Part shown: positions 1-10,715 of the stretch, one piece after another
How positions within the stretch are numbered: position 1 is the stretch's first letter
How the letters are laid out: every line of letters starts with the position of its first letter
Origin: Scilla litardierei
Taxonomy: Eukaryota > Streptophyta > Magnoliopsida > Asparagales > Asparagaceae
Direction: 5' to 3'
Assembly (NCBI GenBank): GCA_030789695.1
Contig: CM061134.1
Location: forward strand, 59,651,334-59,715,333
Length of the DNA: 64,000 bases
Notes under the pieces: generated by a model
The model's input: the letters and a program-made list of their open reading frames with translations, nothing else
What the model was told of the DNA's origin: nothing
Databases searched by the model: none
Program-made: the position numbers and the translations under genes

Positions 1-84
1 GAAGTTTTCAAAAACTTAATTTTTATTACTCAAAGAAAATACCCAAGTAAATCTAGAAAATTCATCAACGATGACAAGTCCATA

Positions 85-3083
85 TCAAGCATTCCTTAAT
101 GACGCAACTCTAGTTGGCCCAAAAAGATCTAGATGTAAAAGCTCTAGAGGCCGTTTAGAGGAAATGCTTTTCTTAGGTTTGAATGACGATTTCGGAAGTT
201 TGCCTCGTTGACACGAGTCACAAAAGCTTTTCTTTTGGAAAGTAAGCTTAGGAAATCCTTTAATAGAATTTAACTTGGATAGCTTAAAAAGTGTTCCAAA
301 GTTCACATGACCAAAACGTCGATGACATAAGTGTTGTTCACTTGTGTTGGCAATGAGACATTGTTCATATGATTTTGAAAGATCTAGGATATATATATCC
401 TTATGGCGTGTGCCAGAAAATAACAAATTATTATTATCTTTATTAAAAATATGACACATTCCTTTTGCAAAGCTAACTTTGTAACCTTTATCGCAAAGTT
501 GGCTTATTGAAATAAGATTGTGATTTAAGCCTTTAACAAGGTAAACATCACTTATTAGAGGTTTAGATGGGTTACCAACTTTACCAACACCAATGATGGT
601 TCCGCTCTCGTTGCCTCCAAAGACAACACGGTTCCCATTTGCAATGGGCACCACTCCGGCGAGCAATTGAGCTTCACCCATCCTGTGTTTTGAACACCCG
701 CTATCGAGTATCCTCCCATCCTTGGAGCTAAATTTGGATTTGTTGCTCCGTTTCTTTTTCTTGAGCACCTAAAGATAGAAATATCATTCCATGGTACCCA
801 AGGTCATTGGGTCCTAAAAGATTAGACCTTTGGAAGCCAAGTCCAATTGGACTTAGACTTTCCAACATAATCATCATTGTGCACGACATTCATAAAATAG
901 GAATTCATATATGCTTATTTTTCATGCATGTTAGTGTTCTTCGGGCCCCAAATAGTGAATTTTTTGGGAGCCATATTCCTATTGGGAGCATACATACGTT
1001 GTTGATTTCTACGTGATGCATGTCGTGGATAAGCATATGGCACATGATGAAATGGTGGTGGCGACATATGATATGGTGCATGATGGTAATTGTTCATATG
1101 ATAGTGATGTGGATGAACATATGCATGTGGGGGAACACGTGCGTGAGTGTGTCTCACTTGGTGTGCACGTGCTCGTGGACGTGGAGCATAAAAATCATCA
1201 TACGTGTGAACATGTGGAGTATGAGGTGTGTTCCTATGTGGGATGGTATTGGTGTACATAAATGCATGACCCTTCTTTAGAGGTCCACCCAAAGTGGGTT
1301 TCTTTCCAAATGGGGGTGTGTACCTAGTGGAAGCACCATTGGTAGAAGAGCTACTCATGGAGTGTTTACTCCAACTAGTTAAGGCATCGGAAGTTGGCCT
1401 TACAAAGGTGGTGGAAGATTTGGATAAATTTTCCATCTTATACCCCAAGCCAATACGATGATTGGCCGGAAGTAAGTCATTTAGGATATTATCCAAATGG
1501 TCCTTACCTTTATTGAATTTATTAATTCGGCCTAATGTGGACTCATACTTCTCGGTGAGAGAAAGTATAGAAGTATCCAAAGTGGACACTTAAGTTGTGA
1601 GTACACAAACACGAGACTTAAGATTCTCATTCTCAATACTGAAAGTTGAGTTTCGAGAAATCAAATCCGCTATCTCGCGTTCATCCGATTCCCCAATATG
1701 AACATGCTCAAGTTGAGATTTGAGATTTACAATCTCATTTCTCAAACCTTCAACAACGGTGTCGTTGTTGATGATGATAGGCTTAGGTGAGGTTTGGATA
1801 CTAGTTAGCTCGTCTTTAATCTTTGTATATCTATTTACCAATTTAGAATACTTAGACCAAATTTGCTCATTAGCTAATCTAAGATCATCCATCGTTACCT
1901 CATCGCCTTCATCCTCGCTTTCATCGGAAGAGGTCTCTTGATCACGTTCATCTCTTGCCATGAAGCACATATGAGCTTGCTCCACTTGTTCATCATCCGA
2001 CTCTCCACTTGAGGAGTCCTCGTCGAAATCGGTGAATGTGGCGACTAGCCCTTTCTTGTACCCATTCTTGTACTTTTGTGACTTGTTGAACTTAGGCGCC
2101 TTCCATTTCTCCTTTTGTTTGTTTTGAGGACAATCTGATTTGATGTGTAATGGCTTGTTGCATTTAAAACACAAAGGAGCGGAGGCGTTAGTAGAACTAA
2201 ATTTAGATTTGTTCTTGAAGTTACCTTTCCGGAAGAAACGGTTGAACTTCTTTGCCATGAGGGCAATGGATTCTAAGTCCAACTCGTCTTCCGATTCTTC
2301 ATCATCGGTAGATGTAGATGGAGCGGCCTTGAACGCAATCGCCTTTTTCTTCAGCTCGTCTTACTTCAAGTATGACTTCATCTTGTCCTGCATCTTTATT
2401 TTACTGTCCTTGCGCACCTCATAGGACATCAAGGTACCCATTAGTTGAACGACAGTATATTTATTCATATCGTTACATTCCTCGATGGCGAAGGTACGCT
2501 TTTCCCAACAAGAAGGAAGTCCGTCAATAATCTTTGAGACTTTCTCCTTTTGGGTGTAAGTCTTTCCAAGAGCCTCCAACTCATTGGTAATGTCAACGAA
2601 TCGAGCATAGTACTCATTCATCTTCTCACCCTGTTGCATGTGAAATAATTCGAATTCTTTATTTACAACAGTGAGTTTGAAGTCTCTTACCCTACTCGTT
2701 CCTTCATGCAAGATGAGGAGTGAGTTCCAGATTTGATATGCACTCTTACATGTGCATATCTTGTTGAAGTCTTCGGGCTCCAACGCACATTGCAAGGCAT
2801 TCATTGCCTTGGCATTGTTAACCTCCGCGGCGACCTCCGCGGTAGTCCACTTAGCGAAGTCTTGTTCGGCGGGCTCGACATACTCTGTCATTGTAGCTCT
2901 CCATAGTGAAGTGCTCCGGAGGAACGTTTCCATCCGGTATTTTCAGTACCCATAATTGGCACCGTTGAAGTAAGGAGGCCTAGTTGAGGAGTGTCCTTCC
3001 ATCACCGAAGAAGCTCCTTCACGGTTCTTGAAGGTGCTATAGTCTGAAGGTGGACGAACGTTCTTGTTGTCATTGGTAGACAT
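85..3083 (-). pseudogene. copia gag, protease and pre-integrase, broken
   Basis: Gag probably starts at the ATG at 3083, just after the primer site. The UBN2-type gag domain covers about 2950-2370. A CCHC zinc knuckle (CFKCNKPLHIKSDC) lies near 2165. An acidic, coiled-coil-like stretch follows (2050-1600), then a histidine-rich linker (1268-974). The aspartic protease signature ILDSGCSKHRMGE lies near 700, and a GAG-pre-integrase domain with HRRFGHVNFGTL and CDSCQRGK near 330-210. The reading frame is interrupted by in-frame stops at about 2943 (TGA where a Trp is expected after NYGY), 2361, 1590 and 915, and by a frameshift between 915 and 768. Integrase residues continue to the left edge after another stop at about 85. 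The gene is clearly inactive. Confidence 0.88.
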
Positions 3084-3095
3084 AGCTATGAACTT

Positions 3096-3108
3096 GGCTC
3101 TGATAACA
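3096..3108 (-). other. Primer-binding site (initiator tRNA-Met)
   Basis: On the minus strand this reads TGTTATCAGAGCC. It differs at one position from the usual TGGTATCAGAGCC that pairs with the 3' end of initiator tRNA-Met. It lies 2 bp inside the LTR end and 13 bp before the gag start codon at 3083. Confidence 0.8.
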
Positions 3109-3110
3109 AA

Positions 3111-4927
3111 TGTAATGCCCTGATAGCTACTGCACAAGTACTAGAGGGGGGTGAATAGTACTTTAAAATAATCAAGAGTATAATTCCTAATTATCGTGCA
3201 AACTTAACCAACAATGCGGAATGAAAATTGACAAACAAGAATTAAGCAATGCAAACAAACGATGTAACGGGTTCGGATCCACCCAAGTCTCCCCGACTTA
3301 TTCCCGGTGATCTTACGTCCCAAACACCCGGATCCCCTCCGGCTACTTGAGTTAGAATCCTCTAACCCAAGTTTTGCACTATGAAATTCTTGTAGAAAAC
3401 CTCTACAAGATCAAATCATACACAAATGAAAATGTGACTCCCATAAACCGGGATCACAAACTTCTCTCACAACCGAGAGATAAACTTGCAAAATCAAAGT
3501 AAATGAAACAATTAACACTTACCAACAAAATCCAATGCCTTGAGTAAAACTTACAAATTTTAGGGCAAGGAGGATTTTGAGGAAGAGAATGTCACCAAAC
3601 CCTAGCTCCACCAAGATGACCAGCGATCGAAAGCTAGGATGGAGTTGGTGAATTTGAATCAAGCTCTTGACTTGAGTGGCTCACAATGAAGAGAATCTCT
3701 CTTGAGGAAATTAGGGCTCAAGGAGTTTGGAGAGATTCTTGTGAGAAATGAGGAAGCTTTTGAAATGGAATTGAATGCTTTCTCTTAGATCTCTAAATCA
3801 CAATAAATGTCAGCCTTGAATGATATGAAGAAGCATCACAAGTATATATAGGATAGAGAGAAGAGAGATGGAAAATTCGTAGCAATTAATGCTCCAACGG
3901 CTCTATTTTGAAGCAGTCTAATCGGTCTAAGAAGGATCACTGACCAATTAGTTTTGCAACTAGTCGGTCGGTGATTCTTCTTGGACCGACTAAGTGGTTG
4001 ACAGCCAAGAAAGATAGTTCAGGAGATATAGAACTAGTTGGTCTATGAAGACTTGCCAACTGACTAGTTTGACAACTGTCGGTCGGTGAGTGTTCTTTGA
4101 CCGACTAAGCAGTTGAAAAACAATAAGCTGAACACAAGAGAACTAGTCGGTCTAAGAACAAATTCCAACCGACTAGTTTCACAACTAGTCGTTCGATGGA
4201 TGTTCTTGGACCGACTAACGAGTCAACAGTAGCTCAGGCTGAAAAGTGAAAGTATAACTAGTCGGTCTAAGAAGGATTCTTAACCGACTAGTTTGACAAC
4301 TAGTCGGTCGGTGAACCTTCTTAGACCGACTAACTGGTCAACAGTGAAGAGGCTGAATTGAGCAAGGCAATCTAGTCAGTTCAAGAAGGATTCTTAACCG
4401 ACTAGATGACAATCGAGTCGGTTGGTTCTTCTTCTTGAACCAACTAAGATGCACTAGAAGCCGCGAAATGAAGCGTAAAGCTTCGAGAAAGTTTCTATGG
4501 GCTTCTACGATAATCCTAGCTCTAAGATATGAGTGTTATGAAGATTATAATGTAAGTCCTACTCAATGCTTAACATTCTACGAAAAGAAGCCAGAAGACT
4601 ATTAAATAAACTAGACGAACCGTCTTCAAAGCTTCAATCCGAATCTCTTGACTTCAATAATGCTCCTAGAGCTTCAACGAAGCTTCAGGCACACGATCAC
4701 GTGCTTTGAGAAGTCTTGAAACGTCGCTTTTGATGTACGTAGAATTTTGGCGACGATCTCCATAACTGAGCTCACAAAGAGTTAGTTCACGATATTTATG
4801 TTTGTTCATCATCAAAACCAAATCCGGGGAATCAATACTCAACATATGCTTCCATTTAATCATATTTGTATTTAATGCTTAAATCATTAGATTAGGGTTA
4901 TCTTTATTCGTATTGCAATACATTACG
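3111..4927 (-). repeat. 5' LTR of the 1-4927 copia element
   Basis: On the + strand it begins TGTAATG directly beside the primer site and ends CATTACG, which gives about 1.8 kb. The terminal CA has apparently decayed to CG. The inner end is well fixed by the primer site. The outer end is an inference because no second LTR is in view. The + strand start carries a G-run followed by GTGAATAG, which also occurs near the corresponding LTR ends at 5193, 10716 and (variant) 22441. Confidence 0.6.
3930..4450. repeat. Array of inverted AGTCGGTC/GACCGACT motifs in the LTR
   Basis: The segment holds at least five alternating copies of CTAGTCGGTC and its reverse complement GACCGACTAG, separated by AAGAAGGATTCTTAA-like and TTGACAACT-like spacers. 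Neighbouring copies can pair into stem-loops. Palindrome clusters in the LTR are a known hallmark of Sireviruses. Confidence 0.8.
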
Positions 4928-5187
4928 CGTCGAGAGGTTTGATGAGGATGGAATGCAGCGAGGCATCTCCTATATGTAATAGCATCACCCTTGAGGAGTC
5001 CCAATAGGATGACGCGCTGCGAGGCGTTGTCTACGTGCACATACACTACTCGTCAAGGAATCCAAAATGGTGTTCCGGGGGGCATAGCCTATATGGAGGG
5101 CCCTAAACGAATTTCGGGTGGCGAGCCGCGAGGCACACATATGGAAAACATTTAATTTTTTTAGCCTCTCAGGAAAGTATATAGGCG
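4928..5187. other. Short unassigned spacer
   Basis: About 260 bp between two LTR elements. It contains three loosely similar GCGAGGC-plus-CTATATG or CTACGTG stretches but no coding potential that I can recognise. Confidence 0.4.
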
Positions 5188-5192
5188 GCCTA

Positions 5193-7505
5193 TGTTGGAT
5201 CTGGATCCTAGCCTAGAGGGGGGGTGAATAGGCTAATAAAAAATTCTCGTACAACTCACGAGAAATCACACGCAGTTAAAAGCACAACCAGAGTAATGAA
5301 AGGCAGACACAGAGTACACAGCAGATTTACCCTGGTTCGGTCGTCCCAACGACCTACTCCAGCCCCCAAAGCAAATACTAGATTGAATAGTGCAATAGGT
5401 ACAAAGTCACAAGTTAGAGCACGCTCAGAGCACCCTCTACGTCTCTACACTCGCCCGACTCTCAGTACCCCACACACAGTGTTTCCTCTCACTATCAATC
5501 CTAGCAAAGCTTTCTACCAGCTAGTCCCAAACTAGCTGGGTCCCCCTTGTCTAGTCCCAACTAGACAAGTCCCAAAATAGTCCCCGAAAATGGTAAAAGT
5601 TTCCCCTACAGAGAACGTTACACTAAGACACAAATAAAGGAGTTTAGGGTTTAGAAATGCTCAGTTTGTGTCTGTGTAGGCGTCTCTGTCAATCAGCACA
5701 TCGTCAGCTCCAATCTGACGCAAGCGGTGTCTCAATCCGACTCCTGGATCGCAAAATACACACTGGTCTGTGTGTAAAGAAATTCAGTTCAAATCCTTAT
5801 AAAAGCAGCGGTCTGTGCGCTCAGCAAGTCCCTTTAAAATTAGCCGTCGGTGTGCATAGTAGTTCAGTTCAAATCATTCAAAAAGAAGTCTGTGCGCCGA
5901 GTAGCTCTTGTAAATAACCCTCTACGCCACGTCAGCATGCGGAATTGTCCTCCTCCGTTCGATTTCCTTGCCTTGCGATCTCAGCCGTCCACGCCTTTCT
6001 TAATTCATGCAGCGGGATCGTCGGCCTCTTCGTTTACAGCTAGGGCATGCAGCGGCGGCGGCTGCTTCCGCAGCAACGGCGACTCTCTTCGGCAGCGTGG
6101 GCTTCAACAGAGACCGGCGACGTTCCTCGATGATGGGGGCTCTTCAATGGCGGCGAGTACGACAGTGGCGGTGGATGATAGTTCTCGGTGACGCCATGGC
6201 TAGCGGCGACTTCAGCAAGGAGCGACGGTCCCCTTCGATGGTGGGCTATCGTTCAACGGCAGCTTCTTTTACAGATGACGATGGAGTCTTCGTCATCAAC
6301 TTGGAAGTAGCAGCTTGGATCTCGTGACGGTGGGTACTCGTCGGAGGCGGCGATCAGATGACGTCGGTGGCGGCGACGTCTTCGCTTCGATGTGATCTTC
6401 TTCGACGACGTTCTCCGACAACGATGATCTTCGGGCAGCGGTGGCAGTCTTCGACTTCGCTTCGACGTCGGAGAGATGAGAGCAGCGGCAGCTTCGACGG
6501 CGAGCTTCTCTTCGATGGCTAGGCAGATGACGGCGGCTGCTCCGATGATGAGTTCGAGAGTTCTTCGACGAGCAGCGGCGGCGGCGGGCTTCTACGGCAG
6601 GGTCGAGACTCGGTTCCTTCGATGGCTTTGCTCCGACGTCGTGGCGAGGATCTCCGTGGCGACGAGGCAACTATCTTCAAGATGCAGGCGTTGAGGCTGT
6701 ACGAGGCTTCGATGACGTTGTCGGCGACGGCTTAGACACAGGCGCTCGGACTTCGAAGACCCCGGTGGGAGTATGGAGTTTGACAGCTTGGCCTTGGGTC
6801 TTTGATGCTTGGGAAGTAGGGTTTTTTCTTACGAAGAGAAGAGTTGTAGCTTGTGGCAGCTTTAAAAAGGTGAAGGAGATGGGTCTTTGTGTATTGCGAG
6901 GCGAAGCCTAAAAAATATTTTGATTCCTTTTTTTTGTTTTGCCGCACGCATGGATTTTGTAGCCCCCCTCTGATATATAGTTGCGGCCCATTAACCCTAG
7001 AAAAGGCATTCGCCTTTATAGAATAGTTTAGGTTTTTTTAAGAATAATAGTTGGGATAGGAAATTGAATGTCATGAGAATTGAGAAATTTGAATAGGATT
7101 AGAAGTTTGAATATGATGAGGGCACAACCAACTAGGAATTTTGAAATTGGCTAGTGATAGGGTTGAGTCAATCAACTTTGGGATTCTATTTGATCTTATA
7201 GTAAAACTAATGGGATTAGGACGAATTCAAATATTTGTAAATCTTACTAAAAGATTTGATCAAGTCCATCTCATCCCCATCTCATCTCATATTGGACTAA
7301 GTCCAAATTTTGCTCTTCATTGACCAAGTCAAACTTCTTTGTGCACACACGCTCCATCTCTCCCAATGTGCTATACGAATAGCAATTTCGCCAAATACCT
7401 TGAATACATTGTTTCGCCAAGCCTGAAACACACTGAGCACACACATTAGATATACCGACACGTTTGTCATCATCAAACCAAGTTCCTAGATCGTTGCTTC
7501 CAACA
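5193..7505 (-). repeat. 3' LTR of the gag-only Sirevirus element
   Basis: 2313 bp, starting TGTTGG and ending CCAACA. Short hairpins with CCCA loops occur at 5518-5538 (arms CAGCTAGT/ACTAGCTG) and 5546-5569 (arms CTTGTCTAGT/ACTAGACAAG). A GC-rich block rich in GGCGGC and CTTCGA triplets spans about 6000-6720. Reading frames of 60-124 codons inside it encode only low-complexity Arg/Ser- or Ala-rich peptides and are not supported as genes. Confidence 0.93.
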
Positions 7506-7760
7506 ATCTCCCCCTTTTGGTGATGACAAACCCATAAAAGATTTGAGTGTGTGAAGTGTGTTGGAGGGTGTAATGCAATATGATGTATGGATGAGTCATT
7601 CAAAGCATGCACATCAATTATTAAATATAACAGCATGCTCCCCCTTCTCACAAGCTCCCCCTTCAACATTTATTCAAGTATTTCATGCTCCCCCTTCAAC
7701 AAGCAATACCAATAACACACAAATCCACAAATCCACAAATCTTTCTTTCTCCCCCTTTGT
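7506..7760 (-). promoter_or_regulatory. Polypurine tract with additional PPT-like copies
   Basis: Directly beside the 3' LTR, the minus strand reads AAAAGGGGGAGAT, a plus-strand priming polypurine tract. Similar AAGGGGGAG tracts recur at about 7637, 7657, 7689 and 7750, all in the same orientation. Repeated PPT-like tracts before the 3' LTR are a recognised Sirevirus trait. Confidence 0.8.
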
Positions 7761-8800
7761 AATCACCAAAAGTGGATTAATGGAGTCACAAAAATATTCC
7801 ATGCAAAAATAAACCATTATTAAATGTAGCATGCAATTTGCATGTGTTTTCAAGCATGTTCGACAATCCAAGCTCATAGGATTTCATAACAAGACTTCCC
7901 ACCTTTGTGTAAGTGTAGTGATATAGACAAGAAAGTACAAGAGGAGATTCAATTTCAGAAAATCAACCAAATCAACCCACATTTTCCAATTTTCATGAAT
8001 ATCACTAGGATTGATTTTTCCCACCTCATCAAAGATGAGTTCAAGTTACCGAACCCCGAAACATGGCCTAAAAGGACTTTTAAATGCGGGGTGGCATTGC
8101 TTGACGAGTTATATACACCAACGCTAATGATTACCCATTTAGCACAAGTTGGATACTCGTGGGTTGTGTATTAGCCATGAAGTGTATCCATTTTTCATAC
8201 GGAGCAATTTTCATATAGTTTTTCATTTGCAATTTTTTTTGCCCAATTTTAATTCATGGCTAAACACTTCATATCCCTTAGAAAATTCAGAATTTAATCA
8301 TTCCTACATTCACTTCCATTATTCTTCAAAAGAATCTCCAAAAGCACGAAACAGTCAAATATCGTGAAAGTGCAAATGTAGGTGTAGAAGTCAAGTTTGA
8401 AATTTTAGAGACATGTCATGGCTACTAAAAAGATAACAACATGTTCATGTAGCTACAACAATAATGGATTGGCTTCTTCAAGTGATACAATTGATCATTC
8501 ATACAATACCACTTAAGAGATTCATAAGTGGAGATTCAATAAGCACAATTTTTTTTATTTTTGATTTTTCAAATATTTTTTTTCCAGAAATAAAAACATT
8601 AAAAATCATCCATGCAAGCACACAAAGTAAAATAAAAACAAGCACACAAAACAAAATAAATCAAGCACACACAAAATCTATGAAGGTATGCAATGAAATA
8701 CAAAGAGGGATAAAAATTATACCTTCTCGTCGCTTTTTGACGAAGGAGCTAAAAGAATGAGACATTGAATTTATTGCTCCTCGCCAAAACTCCATCACAC

Positions 8801-10678
8801 CTACATGAAAGGTGTTAAGTGTGACCTTGGAATCCAACAAGGTCCACTAGTGTTAGCCAACATAGTTTTAGGAACCCACACTTGTTTAAACTTGATATTT
8901 GTGTTCCTAAATTTACAATAGTATGATGTGTGGCCTACACTATCACAAGTAAAGCACTTTGCATATAAGTTCTTCGCAATAGATGGTGCATTGTGGAATT
9001 TTTTGAATTTTGACTTTTCAACGTTTTTCGAACCAAATCCGAGTCCTCTTCTATTATTGCCATATAATTGATTCTCTAAAATAGTATCCAACGATTGTTT
9101 TCCCATAGAGAATTTCTTAATGGCTAATTCAAGATTAGAGACTTTGGATTTTAACAATCTATTTTCTTCCACAAGCAATGTGCATTTACTTATAAAAGCT
9201 CTCTTGTTTTCCTCTTCCTTCTTATCAAATTCAACTATTTTTCTTTTAAAATCATTATCCAACATGCAGAATTTATCATTAAGCTCTCTAATCACATAGT
9301 CTTTTTCAGTTTCGAGCTTAATCAAATCAAGTTTAAGCATGCTAATATTATTCATCAAGGAAGTGCAAGAGAGGCAAGGTGCTTCATTATTAAAACTGGA
9401 CTTTTCGTTTTTCAAATCGTCAATAGTAGAGTCACGAGCAACAATATCAATTTTGAGTTTTTCAATCTCTTTAGATATTTCATATTCAGATTGTTGCATT
9501 TCAAAGTTCTCATTTTGATAATCATCTATAGTGGATTCAAGCTCTACTATTTTATCTCGCATTTCTTTACAAAGAGTAAGGAGTTCAGTTTTACTACCAG
9601 AAATTACCTCATCGTGTATTCCCATCAATGCCATGCATGAGTGGGCTTCATGTTCTTCCTCCTCGCTCTCAGCTTCGCTATCCATGTCCCAAGTAAGCAC
9701 CTTGGATTTTCCCTTTTCTTTAGCTACCTGAGCTGTCTCATGTGGGCAATCCCTCATTCGATGTCCTCTTTTCTTGCATTTAAAACAAGTCATTCTATTA
9801 GTAGCATTCTGATCATAATTTTGCTTAGAAGACTGAAAAAAGTTAGAGCGATTAAACCTGGGTGCCATTTCTGTTCTTCCTTGCTTGGTCTGGACATACT
9901 TTCTGAAATTTCTGACCATTAGAGCTATGTCTTCATCATCATCTTCACTTTCGTCAGCTTTCAGAGCAAGTGGCTTGGTAGCTTTTTCTTTTTCCTCAGG
10001 TTTCTCCCTTTCATTAATATTTTGCAATTCAAGCTCGTGGGACATTAGATTACCTATCAAGTCCTCCACCTTCATCTGTGACAGATCTTTCGCTTCTTGG
10101 ATGGCAGTGATTTTAGGCCTGAAAGAGCTTGGCAGTGCTCTTAATATCTTTCTCACCTGCTCAAGGCTAGAATATGGCTTACCGAGCGAACTAGACTTGT
10201 AGACAATGTTGGTGAACCTCGCAAACATTTCTGATATCGTCTCTGATGGTAGCAAGCGAAATCCCTCGTATTCCGTGCTCAGAAGTGCAAGTCTAGACTC
10301 CTTCACCTGTGATGTTCCCTCGTGCGTCACCTCCAAAGTATGCCATATTTCCTGCGCAGTTAGACAATGTGAGATACGATTGAATTCAGATTTATCTAAT
10401 GCACAAATAAGAGCATTCATAGCTTTTGCATTAAGAGAATAAAGCTTCCAATCACTATCATCCCACTTATCATCAGGTTTAGGCATTTCGGTATTTTCAA
10501 TTTTAATAACAGGTGATTTATATCCTTTTTCAACAATTTGCCAAGCTTTATAATCAATAGAAATAAGATAGATTTTCATGCGATTTTTCCAGTAAGCATA
10601 ATCTCCTCCATTAAACCTAGGTGGTCGGGAAATAGACTGACCCTCTGCAAAAGCACTGTCAATGTGGTCCATGGTCAA
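8801..10678 (-). CDS. gag: Gag protein of a non-autonomous Sirevirus element
   Basis: A 625-aa ORF without interruption. Residues about 18-220 match the UBN2/copia gag pattern: PPRFNGGDYAYWKNRM at the start, NAKAMNALICAL, then IWHTLEVTHEGT. Residues 298-311 are a CCHC zinc knuckle (CFKCKKRGHRMRDC). A Lys/Glu-rich, coiled-coil-like region follows at about 360-540. A second CCHC-like motif (CFTCDSVGHTSYYC) lies near 580, and a WVPK-type tail stands where protease would normally begin. Gag forms the cytoplasmic particle that packages element RNA. The start at 10678 lies 23 bp after the primer site, and no other ATG is closer. The stop comes before any DSG protease motif, so the protein is a true gag-only product rather than a broken polyprotein. 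The intact frame agrees with the young LTRs. Confidence 0.93.
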   Translation of the reverse strand: MTMDHIDSAFAEGQSISRPPRFNGGDYAYWKNRMKIYLISIDYKAWQIVEKGYKSPVIKIENTEMPKPDDKWDDSDWKLYSLNAKAMNALICALDKSEFNRISHCLTAQEIWHTLEVTHEGTSQVKESRLALLSTEYEGFRLLPSETISEMFARFTNIVYKSSSLGKPYSSLEQVRKILRALPSSFRPKITAIQEAKDLSQMKVEDLIGNLMSHELELQNINEREKPEEKEKATKPLALKADESEDDDEDIALMVRNFRKYVQTKQGRTEMAPRFNRSNFFQSSKQNYDQNATNRMTCFKCKKRGHRMRDCPHETAQVAKEKGKSKVLTWDMDSEAESEEEEHEAHSCMALMGIHDEVISGSKTELLTLCKEMRDKIVELESTIDDYQNENFEMQQSEYEISKEIEKLKIDIVARDSTIDDLKNEKSSFNNEAPCLSCTSLMNNISMLKLDLIKLETEKDYVIRELNDKFCMLDNDFKRKIVEFDKKEEENKRAFISKCTLLVEENRLLKSKVSNLELAIKKFSMGKQSLDTILENQLYGNNRRGLGFGSKNVEKSKFKKFHNAPSIAKNLYAKCFTCDSVGHTSYYCKFRNTNIKFKQVWVPKTMLANTSGPCWIPRSHLTPFM

Positions 10679-10700
10679 ACTAGGCTAGATCTACTAAACT

Positions 10701-10713
10701 GGCTCTGATACCA
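10701..10713 (-). other. Primer-binding site (initiator tRNA-Met)
   Basis: The minus strand reads TGGTATCAGAGCC, the exact copia-type complement of the initiator tRNA-Met 3' end, 2 bp inside the 5' LTR. Its preservation supports the view that the element was recently able to be reverse-transcribed in trans. Confidence 0.92.
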
Positions 10714-10715
10714 CT

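Larger units (their letters stand above)
1..4927 (-). mobile_element. Ty1/copia element (Sirevirus-like), decayed, cut by the window edge
   Basis: Reading on the minus strand, the element starts with an LTR (4927-3111), then a tRNA-Met primer site (3108-3096), gag, zinc knuckle, protease and GAG-pre-integrase. The first residues of the integrase core run off the left edge of the window. The long LTR with clustered palindromes, the UBN2-type gag and the long gag C-terminus fit the Sirevirus branch of copia; that lineage call is an inference. The 3' LTR and the TSD lie outside the window, so the outer boundary at 4927 rests only on the LTR-end inverted repeat (TGTAATG against CATTACG). Confidence 0.85.

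Noticed and set aside
3930..4450. CRISPR-like array
   Set aside because: Repeats alternate in orientation, spacing is irregular, spacers repeat, and the context is a plant LTR.
5224..6670. Several 70-124 codon frames in the gag-only element LTR (and again at 10715-12194)
   Set aside because: Low-complexity Arg/Ser/Ala-rich products in multiple frames and both strands, caused by the GC-rich triplet block. No domain or conserved start.
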